DNA of 64,000 nt from Balneolaceae bacterium. Lineage in GTDB: Bacteria; Bacteroidota; Rhodothermia; Balneolales; Balneolaceae. A program made the translations under genes and the position numbers. The stretch spans positions 1 through 64,000 of the forward strand of contig JAXHMM010000006.1 in the NCBI GenBank assembly GCA_034521445.1, given 5' to 3'. The notes beneath the pieces were generated by a model. The model was not told where the DNA came from, made no database searches, and worked only from the letters and a program-made list of their open reading frames with translations. Positions 18,617 to 26,679 of this stretch are shown here, one piece after another (position 1 is the stretch's first letter; each line of letters opens with the position of its first letter).

Positions 18617-19912
18617 TCAGCCACGGGCTTTAATTTTTTCGTCATTTCGCTGCTGGTAGGTGTCGCGGTCGATCTCCTCGATCTCGACCGATTCCATCAG
18701 TCTGTCGAACACCTTGTTCTCGCGGATGCTATTCCGCAAGCCTTCCAACTGCTGAGGATTCTGGGCGAAGAGATTGCGCATCTGGTCGACGCTCACGCCA
18801 TAACGTGCCGCTTCGGCCTCCAGATGCCGATCTATATCTTCGGGTTTTATCTCGATATCATCAAATTTTTCTTGGAGGCGCTCATGGATGAAAAACCACT
18901 TTGCATCGCGCAGGGCGCGATCCCGGTTCTCCTCCTTAAATCCCTCCTCGTCAAAGTCCTCAGGCAGCTCTCCTTCCTGCTGCTGGGCCAGGCGCTGTAC
19001 ATACTGATTTTGTACCTGCTCCAGGAATACCTCAGGTACTTCAAAATCGTGAACTGAGGTAAGGGCTTCCATAACGTCGTTCTTAAACAGATCTTCCGAA
19101 GCGTTGTCATAGTACTCCTGGATGCGACTCTTCAGCAGGCTGCGGTACTCGTCCACGTTGCTGGCCTCCCCGTTGGTCTGCTGTTTGGCAAACTCGTCGG
19201 TCAGTTTGGCCTTGTGGAGGGTCTGCACCCCTTTGATGACCAGCCGGAAGCCGTCCCGGTCGTCTTCCTCCCCGACCTCTACGTCCACCTCGTCCCCAGG
19301 CTTTTTGCCCACGAGATCGTCGCGGAAGCGTTCAAACTCCTCTTTGCGGAGATCAATGACCTGGTCCTCGTCGGTCTCCTCTTCGATGGGCTCGCCCTCC
19401 TCGTCCAGGTGAACGGCGTCCACGGTCACCTTGCTATCCTCACCGGCGGGCTCGTCGACGGTCTCCCAGTTGCCTTGCTGTTCCAGGGCATGGTCAATTT
19501 CCTTCTGCACCTCTTCGGCCGTCACATCATGGACCATACGGTCGATGGAGATGGTGGAGAGATCGGCCAACTCGAAGTCGGGCCGGGCGCCGATCTTGAA
19601 GCGCGCCTCAAGGCGGTCGTCCTCCCAGTTCAGTTCGGTCATCTGGGTCTCGCCCACAGGATTGTGTTCCGGCACCACCTCCTTCTCGTAGATCTCCTGG
19701 ACATACTTGCCGACCTCCTCCTGCTCAATTTCGTCGCCGAAGCGCTTACGGACCAGCTTGAGGGGCACCTTGCCGGGCCGGAATCCAGGCATGTTGATCT
19801 GGCCCTGGTATTTCTTATAGGCTTCGTTGAACTTAGGCTCCAGGTCGTCCCGGCCGGCCGTAATGACCACTTCCTTGTCAACCGGACTGATGTTTTCTAC
19901 AGAAATTTCCAC
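18617..19912 (-). CDS. tig: Trigger factor, ribosome-associated chaperone
   Basis: A 431-residue protein of normal length. The ribosome-binding signature 'GFRPGKVP' is at residues 43-50. A divergent FKBP-like domain lies at about 150-245 and is very acidic here ('EEGEPIEEETDEDQ'). The C-terminal helical chaperone arms follow. The acidity fits a salt-adapted lifestyle but does not prove it. It lies downstream of tRNA-Leu on the same strand with no visible terminator between them, and leads the tig-clpP-clpX cluster. Confidence 0.94.
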   Translation of the reverse strand: MEISVENISPVDKEVVITAGRDDLEPKFNEAYKKYQGQINMPGFRPGKVPLKLVRKRFGDEIEQEEVGKYVQEIYEKEVVPEHNPVGETQMTELNWEDDRLEARFKIGARPDFELADLSTISIDRMVHDVTAEEVQKEIDHALEQQGNWETVDEPAGEDSKVTVDAVHLDEEGEPIEEETDEDQVIDLRKEEFERFRDDLVGKKPGDEVDVEVGEEDDRDGFRLVIKGVQTLHKAKLTDEFAKQQTNGEASNVDEYRSLLKSRIQEYYDNASEDLFKNDVMEALTSVHDFEVPEVFLEQVQNQYVQRLAQQQEGELPEDFDEEGFKEENRDRALRDAKWFFIHERLQEKFDDIEIKPEDIDRHLEAEAARYGVSVDQMRNLFAQNPQQLEGLRNSIRENKVFDRLMESVEIEEIDRDTYQQRNDEKIKARG

Positions 19913-19983
19913 GAGGGTACTCCAGCAGGATTTGGTTAAGGGATGGTTGGGATGACGGGCGGCAAGCGGAGTGGGCTATCCTG

Positions 19984-20067
19984 TACGAGAGGGGGGACTC
20001 GAACCCCCACGCCGTGAAAGGCACCAGGTCCTAAACCTGACGCGTCTACCAATTCCGCCACTCTCGC
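19984..20067 (-). tRNA. tRNA-Leu (anticodon TAG)
   Basis: The reverse strand folds into an 84-base type II tRNA. The acceptor stem pairs GCGAGAG with CTCTCGT (one G-T pair), the D-arm holds 'GGTAGACGC', and the anticodon arm CAGGT-TTAGGACC gives TAG, which reads CUA and related leucine codons. A long variable arm and the T-arm 'GGGGGTTCGAGTCCCCC' follow. The discriminator is A at 19984. The next bases are CAG, so CCA is not encoded. Confidence 0.95.
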
Positions 20068-20101
20068 ATGTGCACGCAGTCCGTCGGCAATTCAAAGTCA
20101 A

Positions 20102-20132
20102 CAAAATTACGGCTTTTTCCGCCTGTTATCAA
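20102..20132 (-). promoter_or_regulatory. Bacteroidota-type -33/-7 promoter for tRNA-Leu (and probably tig-clpPX)
   Basis: On the minus strand TTG (20132-20130) is followed after 20 bases by TAATTTTG (20109-20102), an exact match to TAnnTTTG. The tRNA 5' end is 35 bases downstream. Spacing and position fit the Bacteroidota primary sigma factor. With no terminator seen after the tRNA, this may also drive tig, clpP and clpX. Confidence 0.65.
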
Positions 20133-20187
20133 CAGAAATAAACGCCGCAGGATTCGCTCAGAGACTGTTATTGAGCCGCTAAATTCC

Positions 20188-20195
20188 TATGTTTG
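20188..20195 (+). promoter_or_regulatory. Candidate -7 element upstream of cutA
   Basis: TATGTTTG matches TAnnTTTG exactly, but no TTG lies at the expected 19-21 base spacing, so the call is weak. If real, transcription would start near 20202. It overlaps the ATG at 20189, which argues that this ATG is not the cutA start. Confidence 0.35.
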
Positions 20196-20269
20196 GACTA
20201 CCCTGGGGCAAATCCCATGATCTGTCCCCCGATACCGGCGTCATCCCTCATATATCCAAGCCCAACATC

Positions 20270-20626
20270 ATGTTCTACAATCTCCGGCTCGTATACATCA
20301 CCACCTCCGACCGGGAGGAGGCCAGATCCATCGGCAAAGCCCTCGTTAAGGAGCGGCTGGCCGCCTGCGTCAACATCCTGGACGGCATGGAATCCATCTA
20401 CTGGTGGGAAGGGGAGCTCCAGGAAGACTCCGAGTGTGTGCTCATTGCCAAAACGCCCTATCACAACATGAAGCTGCTTACCGACCGGGTGAAGGAGCTC
20501 CACAGCTACGACTGTCCCTGCATCATCTCCCTGCAGCTCACCGAACAGGAGGGTAACGAGGAGTACCAGCGCTGGCTGCTGAACGAGGCGCGTAAACAGA
20601 CCATCGACTACGAAATAGAGGACTAA
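20270..20626 (+). CDS. cutA: CutA1 family divalent-ion tolerance protein
   Basis: The product is 118 residues from the ATG giving 'MFYNLRLVYITTSDREEA', which matches the usual CutA start and length. An in-frame ATG at 20189 would add 27 atypical residues and overlaps a -7 box. Family landmarks are 'LVKERLAACVNIL', 'SIYWWEGELQED', and the ferredoxin-like continuation 'LIAKT' and 'ELHSYDCPCIISL'. CutA forms very stable trimers. It was linked to copper tolerance in E. coli, but its biochemical role is unsettled. It lies 18 bases before the hydratase gene. Confidence 0.93.
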   Translation: MFYNLRLVYITTSDREEARSIGKALVKERLAACVNILDGMESIYWWEGELQEDSECVLIAKTPYHNMKLLTDRVKELHSYDCPCIISLQLTEQEGNEEYQRWLLNEARKQTIDYEIED

Positions 20627-20644
20627 GCCCTTATTCCCCGCGCC

Positions 20645-21406
20645 GTGCCGCTCATCCGTACCGAAATCCACGACCGGGTGCTCCGCGCCACCCTCGACCG
20701 CCCCGGCTCCCGCAACGCCGTCAGCTTCGCCGTCATGGATGAGCTGGAAGCCCTGCTGGATCGCCTGGAGGAGGACGAGGACCTGCGCGCCTTCGTACTG
20801 GAGGGGACCGGCGAGGCCTTCATATCGGGAGGCGACCTGAAGGAGTTTCACGGGCTTAGGACGGCCGAGGAGGGGCGCGCTATGGCACGGCGCATGCAGC
20901 GCCTGCTCCTGCGACTGGAGGATCTTCCGTGCTGGACCCTGGCGGCGGTCAGTGGACCGGCTTACGGCGGGGGCTGCGAGATCGCGCTGGCCTTCGACTT
21001 CCGCATGGCAGCCGAGGGAGCCACCTTTGGATTCACCCAGGGCAAATTCTACCTCCCCCCGGGCTGGGGCGGACTTACCCGCCTGGTGGAACGGGTGGGA
21101 CGCCCCACCGCGCTGCGCTGGCTTGCAGGGGCCGAAGTGGTGAAAGCGTCCGAAGCGCTCAGGTGCGGGCTTATCGACCGCCTCGAACCGCAAGAGGCCT
21201 TTCGGGAGACCGCCCTTGCGTGGGCACATTCGCTTACCCATAACGACAGGGACTATATAGGCACCCTCAAGCAGGGGGCGCTTCGGTGCCTGCCCAATCG
21301 GCGGGAAAGCCTGGAACAGGAGCTGGAAGCCTTCGGCGCCTTTTGGGAAGACGATCGCCACCGCGAGAGGGTGCAAAAATTCCTGGATCGGCGGGAGATG
21401 CCGTAG
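20645..21406 (+). CDS. Enoyl-CoA hydratase/isomerase family protein
   Basis: The 253-residue crotonase-fold protein has a GTG start. The oxyanion-hole segments are 'FISGGDLKEFHG' and 'GPAYGGGCEIALAFD', followed by 'FGFTQGKFYLPPGWGG' where hydratases usually carry the catalytic Glu pair. Here the second region has Gly-Trp-Gly-Gly in place of the usual Gly-Gly-Thr context, so hydratase versus isomerase or other CoA chemistry cannot be assigned. It probably shares a transcript with cutA. It converges with the HtrA gene with no gap. Confidence 0.83.
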   Translation: MPLIRTEIHDRVLRATLDRPGSRNAVSFAVMDELEALLDRLEEDEDLRAFVLEGTGEAFISGGDLKEFHGLRTAEEGRAMARRMQRLLLRLEDLPCWTLAAVSGPAYGGGCEIALAFDFRMAAEGATFGFTQGKFYLPPGWGGLTRLVERVGRPTALRWLAGAEVVKASEALRCGLIDRLEPQEAFRETALAWAHSLTHNDRDYIGTLKQGALRCLPNRRESLEQELEAFGAFWEDDRHRERVQKFLDRREMP

Positions 21407-22717
21407 TCAGTTACCCGATCCTTCGATAACCTTCTTGCGCAGCACCATTTTTGCCTCATAGAGCCGGCTGTTGCGAAGCAGCTCCACGCGCATGGTATCC
21501 CCCTCGGCGTACCGGCGGTAGAGGGCCCGGGCGTGGCGCTCCTGCTTGACGCGCTCCTCGCCTATGCGTACGATGATGTCCCCGGGCATGATTCCGCCCT
21601 CAAAGGCCGGTCCATCCCGGTTCACGCTGGTCACCAGCAAGCCGCTGACGGCAGGCAGGTTGTTCTCCACGGCCAGCTCCATAGTCATTTCCGACATCTC
21701 GAAACCGGGGTCGAAGGGCATCTCCACCTCGCCCTGGGTCAGCAGCTGGTCGATGGTGGCGATGACCTGGTTGCTGGGGATGGCGAAACCCAGTCCCACG
21801 TTGCCCCCGCCGGGTCCCTCGGTGTAGATGAGGGTGTTCACCCCGATGACGTCGCCCTCGCTGTCGACCAGGGGTCCGCCCGAGTTGCCGCGGTTGATGG
21901 CAGCATCGGTCTGGATCATGTCCATGTAGACACGCGGATCCTGGGGATTGGGACGGAAGTCGCGGTTCAGCGCGCTGATCACGCCCACCGTAACCGAGGG
22001 CTGGGCCGACTTGAAGAGCCCGAAGGGATTGCCCATGGCTACGGCCCACTGCCCCACCATCAGCTCGTCGGAGTCGCCGAACTGGATGTAGGGGAAACCG
22101 CGGTCGGCCCTGATCTGCAGCAGGGCCAGGTCGGAGAGCTCGTCGGTGCCGATCACTTCGGCTTCAAACTGCGAGCCGTCGGGCAGGGAGACAGTGATCT
22201 CGCTGTTCGGCTCGCCTACCACATGATCGTTGGTGACGACCATGCCGTCCTCGCTGATGATAAAGCCGGATCCCATGCTGCTGTAATCCTGCGGCTGGGA
22301 GAAAAAGAAAGGTGTGAAGAACTCATCGCCCGGGAGCCGGCGCTGCACCTGTGAGGTGGCCGTAATGCTTACGATGGCAGGGCTCGCCTCCCTCACCGCC
22401 CGGGTAATGGCGTTGTCGCGACTGGCGTAGACGGTCGAATCGACCTGAAATTGGCTGTATTTTTGACTGTACTGCTTTTTCCAGGTGTCAAGGGTATCGC
22501 CGGAGCCCTCACGGCTGCGGGTATCGGCCGCCCGGTCTGGTTCCGCGCCGGGGTCGGCAGGTTGGGTGCCGGGAGTGTCGACCTGCCCGGCCGACGGCTC
22601 CCCGGCCTGATCACGGCCGTTGCCTGGGGATGACCCGCCGCTGCGTTCGCAGGAGGATCCCGCCGCCAGCAGGAGGGCTGTAAACAGGATGGGGATTAGG
22701 CGATAGCTCCGGTACAT
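21407..22717 (-). CDS. HtrA/DegP-family periplasmic serine protease
   Basis: The 436-residue protein has an export signal (about 1-22) ending 'AAGSSC', possibly a lipoprotein signal although -3 is Gly rather than Leu. A Gly/Pro/Asp-rich linker runs to about residue 95. The trypsin-like domain has His165 ('TNDHVVG'), Asp196 ('LSDLALLQI') and Ser279 ('NRGNSGGPL'). One PDZ domain lies at about 330-425 ('GIMPGDIIVRIGEERV'). A single PDZ makes it DegS-like in layout, but DegS-type sensing is not implied. It removes or manages misfolded envelope proteins. Confidence 0.93.
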   Translation of the reverse strand: MYRSYRLIPILFTALLLAAGSSCERSGGSSPGNGRDQAGEPSAGQVDTPGTQPADPGAEPDRAADTRSREGSGDTLDTWKKQYSQKYSQFQVDSTVYASRDNAITRAVREASPAIVSITATSQVQRRLPGDEFFTPFFFSQPQDYSSMGSGFIISEDGMVVTNDHVVGEPNSEITVSLPDGSQFEAEVIGTDELSDLALLQIRADRGFPYIQFGDSDELMVGQWAVAMGNPFGLFKSAQPSVTVGVISALNRDFRPNPQDPRVYMDMIQTDAAINRGNSGGPLVDSEGDVIGVNTLIYTEGPGGGNVGLGFAIPSNQVIATIDQLLTQGEVEMPFDPGFEMSEMTMELAVENNLPAVSGLLVTSVNRDGPAFEGGIMPGDIIVRIGEERVKQERHARALYRRYAEGDTMRVELLRNSRLYEAKMVLRKKVIEGSGN

Positions 22718-22746
22718 GGACCTGTTCCTATGCTAAAAGCGGTTGC

Positions 22747-23730
22747 TCAGTGCTTGTCGATGCCGGAAAGCTGCCTGGCGCCGATGTCGACCACCTCCTC
22801 GATGGCTTCGTCGAGCGGACCCGGGTGCCAGGCGCCGGAGGCCTTCTTGTGTCCTCCACCGCCGATTTCACGGGCCCAGATGTTGACGTCTACGTCGTTG
22901 CTCTTGGAACGCAGGCTCATCTTGATGCCCTCCCCCAGGTCCTTGAACAGGATGGCGGCCTTGATACCGGTCACGCTCAGGGGGTAGGCTACGAAGCCTT
23001 CGCAGTCGTCGTTGGTGGTGCCGGTTTCTTCCAGCATCCCGCTGGTAACGTACATGATGGCGATCTGATTGTCCTCATACAGCTCGATGGTGCTCATGGC
23101 CCTGCTGAGCAGGTGAAGCTGGTTGAGGGACTTGTTGGAGAAGACCCTTTCAGCCACCTCGTTGGGACGGAAGTCTCCCAGCCGGAGCAGCTCGGAGACG
23201 ATGCTCATGGTCTCGGGCGTCACGCTGTCGTACTGCAGGGACCCGGTATCGGTGAGGATGCCCGTGTAGAGGGCCTTGGCCGCATCTTCGTCCAGCTGCC
23301 CCACGTCGTTTTGCAGGAAAAGATGGAAGACCAGTTCGCAGGTGGAGGAGGCCTCCTCCACGGAAATACTCAGCTTGAAGCCGTCCTGCGGATCGGGATG
23401 GTGATCGATCATGTAGGTGGGCTTGGGATCGTCCTGCATGTATTCGGAATAGCTTCCGAACCGCGCCGGAGAATTCCCGTCCACCAGGACGAAGGCCTCG
23501 CATTTTTCCAGCCTGGACTCCTCGGGCCGGCGGATCTCGTGGTAATCGGTCAGCCACTGCAGGTTGAGGGGCACCGAGTCGTCGTTGAAGGCGTAGGCGG
23601 TAATGCCGTTGCGCTCCAGCCACAGGCATACGGCGACCTGAGCCCCTATGCAGTCACCGTCGGGACGGATGTGAGAATAGACCCCGACGGTGCGGTACTG
23701 CTTAAGTTCTGATATGAGTTCTTCAAACAT
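22747..23730 (-). CDS. DHH/DHHA1 phosphoesterase, NrnA-like (oligoribonuclease/pAp phosphatase)
   Basis: The 327-residue protein has the DHH-family motifs in order: 'SHIRPDGDCIGAQ' (His20, Asp24, Asp26), 'VLVDGNSPARFG', 'YMIDHHPDPQ', and a DHHA1 domain ending in 'GGGHKKASG'. NrnA enzymes degrade 2-5 nucleotide RNAs and dephosphorylate pAp to AMP, and some act on cyclic-dinucleotide breakdown products. Length and motifs fit NrnA rather than RecJ, which is encoded elsewhere in the window. It diverges from thiN. Confidence 0.9.
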   Translation of the reverse strand: MFEELISELKQYRTVGVYSHIRPDGDCIGAQVAVCLWLERNGITAYAFNDDSVPLNLQWLTDYHEIRRPEESRLEKCEAFVLVDGNSPARFGSYSEYMQDDPKPTYMIDHHPDPQDGFKLSISVEEASSTCELVFHLFLQNDVGQLDEDAAKALYTGILTDTGSLQYDSVTPETMSIVSELLRLGDFRPNEVAERVFSNKSLNQLHLLSRAMSTIELYEDNQIAIMYVTSGMLEETGTTNDDCEGFVAYPLSVTGIKAAILFKDLGEGIKMSLRSKSNDVDVNIWAREIGGGGHKKASGAWHPGPLDEAIEEVVDIGARQLSGIDKH

Positions 23731-23877
23731 GGTTTACAGGCGGCTGAATCTCGAAAATAAGCTTATTAAAATGTGAGTTAGCTGTGAAGAAAGCAATAAT
23801 TTTTTCCGGGCTCTTTCTTCTCCCATTTTCCGTATGTTACGCCCAAACCAAGCCAAAAGACGCGTTTTCACTACACC

Positions 23878-24516
23878 ATGCACGCACTGGTTCTCTGCCA
23901 TGGCACCCCACCCTCGCAACAGCTGCTGGACAGCTGTCTGCAGGAGGCCGACTACTTCGTTGCCGCCGACGGCGGCGCGCTGACAGCCCGCACGTACGAC
24001 CGGCAGCCCGACGTGGTCATCGGCGACCTCGACAGTTTCGGGCCGGGCGACGACGAGCCCTTCCCCGTGATCTTTGACGGCGACCAGGAGACCAACGACC
24101 TGCAGAAGGCCCTGGCCCACGCCCTCGGGGAGGGGGCACGGCAGGGCACCGTCCTGGGCGCCACCGGCCGGCGGCTCGACCAGACCCTGAAAAACCTCTC
24201 CGTACTGAAACGGTTCGACGGGCGGTTTGAACGTCTGCGGCTGCGAGACAATCACGGCGACACCTTCCTGCTGGCGCGCCACGCCACCCTGCGGGTGCCC
24301 GAGGAGACCCTCATCTCCCTTTTTCCCCTCTCCGGCCGGGTGACCGGCGTCACCACCGAGGGACTGGCATGGTCCCTGGACGACGAAACCCTTGAGAACG
24401 GCGTGCGCGACGGCTCCTCCAACCGGGCCGTCGCTGAGAAGGTGGTCATCCGCCACGAGAGCGGCGACCTGCTCGCCTTCGTCGCCGGCGACTACCTTTA
24501 CCAGCCCGCATCGTGA
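23878..24516 (+). CDS. thiN: Thiamine pyrophosphokinase
   Basis: The 212-residue enzyme has the motifs 'VAADGGA', 'VIGDLDSFG', 'DQETNDLQKAL' (the TxDxxKA-like magnesium/ATP site) and 'GATGRRLDQTLKNL', with a C-terminal beta-sandwich ending 'VEK..I'-type strands. It transfers pyrophosphate from ATP to thiamine. No TPP riboswitch is visible upstream. The frame just before it (23784-23877) reads like an isolated signal peptide. Its stop overlaps the GTG of the downstream symporter, which suggests thiamine import and activation are coupled. Confidence 0.92.
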   Translation: MHALVLCHGTPPSQQLLDSCLQEADYFVAADGGALTARTYDRQPDVVIGDLDSFGPGDDEPFPVIFDGDQETNDLQKALAHALGEGARQGTVLGATGRRLDQTLKNLSVLKRFDGRFERLRLRDNHGDTFLLARHATLRVPEETLISLFPLSGRVTGVTTEGLAWSLDDETLENGVRDGSSNRAVAEKVVIRHESGDLLAFVAGDYLYQPAS

Positions 24517-25946
24517 GTTCCCTGCAGTTCGGCATCTTCGACTGGGTCCTCGTCGCCCTCTATTTCGCCCTGCTGGTGGGACTGACCTGGCGGCGGGAAT
24601 GGGGGGAAGAGGACGAGGAGACCTTCCTGCTGTCGGGTCGCAAGATGAGCCTGGCGGCCTTCGTAGCCACCCTGGTCTCCACCTGGTACGGGGGCATCCT
24701 GGGCGTGGGCGAATACAGCTACCAGTTCGGCATCTCCCAGTGGCTGCTCTTCGGTTTGCCCTTCTACATCTTTTCGGCGCTCTTCGCCTGGCTGCTGGCC
24801 GGGCGCATACGCATGAACAAGGCCCTCTCCCTGCCCGAGGCCGTGGGCAACTTCTACGGGGAGCGCGCCGGCAGGGTCTCCGCCGTGCCCATCTTCGTGC
24901 TGGTCAGCCCCGCCCCCTATATTCTCATGCTGGGACTCATCTTCCAGTACCTGACCGGGGGCGCCGGGCACTTCCTCTGGTACGCCTCGGCCGTGGCCCT
25001 CTTCTCGGTGGCCTACGTCACCTTCGGCGGTTTCAACGCCGTGGTGCGAACCGACGCCCTGCAGATCGCCCTTATGTTTGGCGGTTTTGTGATGGTTATC
25101 GCCTACGCATGGGGGGATTTCGGCTCGCCGCTTCGCCTCTGGGAGGCCGTGCCCGACACCTACCGCGATTTGACCGGGGGACAGGACCTGCAGTACATCC
25201 TGGTCTGGTTTTTCATTGCGCTGTGGACCTTCGTGGATCCCTCCTTCCACCAGCGGGCTGCGGCGGCCAAATCGCCGGCCACCGCGCGCAAGGGCATCTT
25301 CATCTCCATCCTGCTCTGGTCGGTCTTCGATCTGCTTACCTTGACGGCCGGCATGTACGCCTGGGCCATTCTCGGACCCGACCTCTCCGAGCCGGTCATG
25401 GCCTATCCCTACCTGGCCAACGAGATCCTGCCCGCCGGCGCGCTGGGCGTCTTTTTCGTGGCCCTGCTGGCCACCATCATGTCCACCCTCGACAGCTACC
25501 TGTTTCTCAGCGGACAGACGCTGGGACGCGACCTGCTGGTCAAGATCTTCCCGGGCATCCCCAACAACCGCCTCACCCGCATCGGCACCCTGGCGGCCGC
25601 CCTGCTGGGCATCGCACTGATCATAGTCTATCCCAGTGTCATCGACCTCTGGTACGTCATAGGCTCGGTGATGATACCCGGACTTCTGCTGCCCGTACTG
25701 GGGGTCTACCTCCCCTTCTTCGCCATGAAAAAAGGCTGGGTGCTGCCCCTCATGCTGGGCAGCATCGGCATCTCGCTGGGCTGGCTGGTCCTGGGAACCC
25801 TGGCCAACACCGGGGCCTACGACTACACCTTCCTGGGCGTGGAGCCCTTCTACCCCGGCCTGGCGGCCAGCGTGCTGTTCTGGCTGGGAGGTCGCAGCAA
25901 GGGCGGGGGACTGGAGGTGAGGGAGAGCCTGCGGGAGGAGGGCTGA
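24513..25946 (+). CDS. Sodium:solute symporter family transporter (possibly for thiamine or a precursor)
   Basis: The 477-residue membrane protein has about 13 hydrophobic helices. SSS-family features include 'SGRKMSLAAFVATLVSTWYGG' in the first repeat, 'TFGGFNAVVRTDALQ' (the family signature region), 'SFHQRAAAAKSPATARKG' and 'LATIMSTLDSYLFL' with the Ser/Asp sodium-site helix. The GTG start overlaps the thiN stop by four bases. Because SSS-type transporters (ThiV) have been proposed for thiamine in other genomes, the coupling suggests this one imports thiamine or its pyrimidine precursor. The substrate cannot be read from sequence. Confidence 0.88.
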   Translation: MSSLQFGIFDWVLVALYFALLVGLTWRREWGEEDEETFLLSGRKMSLAAFVATLVSTWYGGILGVGEYSYQFGISQWLLFGLPFYIFSALFAWLLAGRIRMNKALSLPEAVGNFYGERAGRVSAVPIFVLVSPAPYILMLGLIFQYLTGGAGHFLWYASAVALFSVAYVTFGGFNAVVRTDALQIALMFGGFVMVIAYAWGDFGSPLRLWEAVPDTYRDLTGGQDLQYILVWFFIALWTFVDPSFHQRAAAAKSPATARKGIFISILLWSVFDLLTLTAGMYAWAILGPDLSEPVMAYPYLANEILPAGALGVFFVALLATIMSTLDSYLFLSGQTLGRDLLVKIFPGIPNNRLTRIGTLAAALLGIALIIVYPSVIDLWYVIGSVMIPGLLLPVLGVYLPFFAMKKGWVLPLMLGSIGISLGWLVLGTLANTGAYDYTFLGVEPFYPGLAASVLFWLGGRSKGGGLEVRESLREEG

Positions 25947-26228
25947 TCAGGTACTCTTCAGGATGTGGCCCAGGTTGAGCTTGTGGATGGGGATAAGGTA
26001 CTTCAGGGCCATGGCGTCTTTCTGGATCTCCAGGGCGCCGGTTCCGCGGAAGTCGACGATGCAGAAGCCGTCCAGCAGTCGCACCACCTCGCCGATACCA
26101 TAGAACTCGGGACAGGGGCCATAGTAGACCAGGTCACCCGGCTGTATGTTGTTCTGCGCCCTGCGGTGAAACGGGAGGATCACCGGCAGCCGGTCAAGTC
26201 GGTATGCAAGACGTTTTTCGGTCGACAT
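25947..26228 (-). CDS. Small conserved protein with SH3/Tudor-like fold (DUF3553-like)
   Basis: The product is 93 residues from 'MSTEKRLAYRL'; the open frame runs 39 bases further upstream and would overlap tsaE. The core 'PGDLVYYGPCPEFYGIGEVVRLLDGFCIVDFRGTG' resembles the small beta-barrel of DUF3553-type proteins, where a 'pathway-width' strand pair senses or binds a partner. Function is not known. It follows tsaE by 19 bases in the comEA-porX-tsaE run and converges with the symporter gene. Confidence 0.6.
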   Translation of the reverse strand: MSTEKRLAYRLDRLPVILPFHRRAQNNIQPGDLVYYGPCPEFYGIGEVVRLLDGFCIVDFRGTGALEIQKDAMALKYLIPIHKLNLGHILKST

Positions 26229-26247
26229 GAGCCCCCAATATACAGGA

Positions 26248-26679
26248 TTATACGGGTTTGGTTCCAATGCGAAACGAACGCAGCGAGGGACTCTCCTTCA
26301 CGATTTCGATCCAGATCGCATCCTCCGGAATGATCCCGCGGATCTTCTCAGGCCACTCGATTACGCAAACGCCGGACCCGTAGAAATATTCTTCCGCGCC
26401 GATCTCCAGGGCCTCCTCGATGCGCTCCAGGCGGTAGCAGTCGAAATGAAAGAAGTCGGTCTCCCCTCCCCGGTGCTCGCGGATCAGTGTAAAGGTGGGC
26501 GAGTGCACCTCCTCCTCGGACACGCCCAGGGCCGATCCGACGCCTTTGGCAAAATGGGTCTTGCCGGAGCCCAGCTCCCCCTTCAGGCAGACCACGTCGC
26601 CCGGCTCCAGCCTGGCCGCAAAGCGCCGTCCCAGTTCGATGGTCTCCTGCTCGGAGGCGGTCATTACCTCATCTTCCAT
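26248..26679 (-). CDS. tsaE: TsaE, ATPase for tRNA t6A modification
   Basis: The 143-residue P-loop protein has Walker A at residues 34-41 ('GELGSGKT'), '[10 protein letters not shown]', '[10 protein letters not shown]', and '[10 protein letters not shown]' near the C-terminal half. TsaE works with TsaB and TsaD to place threonylcarbamoyl on A37 of ANN-reading tRNAs. The start taken overlaps the end of porX by 11 bases; an ATG at 26664 would avoid this. Confidence 0.95.
   Translation of the reverse strand: MEDEVMTASEQETIELGRRFAARLEPGDVVCLKGELGSGKTHFAKGVGSALGVSEEEVHSPTFTLIREHRGGETDFFHFDCYRLERIEEALEIGAEEYFYGSGVCVIEWPEKIRGIIPEDAIWIEIVKESPSLRSFRIGTKPV

Noticed and set aside
20189-20269. An upstream in-frame ATG for cutA
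   Set aside because: It adds 27 residues not expected in CutA and overlaps a TAnnTTTG element, so it would lie at or before the transcription start.
23731-23877. Possible TPP riboswitch upstream of thiN
   Set aside because: The conserved CUGAGA and related THI-box elements are absent, and the gap is only about 147 bases shared with a divergent gene.
24392-25978. A 528-codon frame overlapping the symporter gene
   Set aside because: Its product is Arg/Gly/Pro/His-rich and featureless, while the other frame encodes a clear 13-helix SSS transporter.
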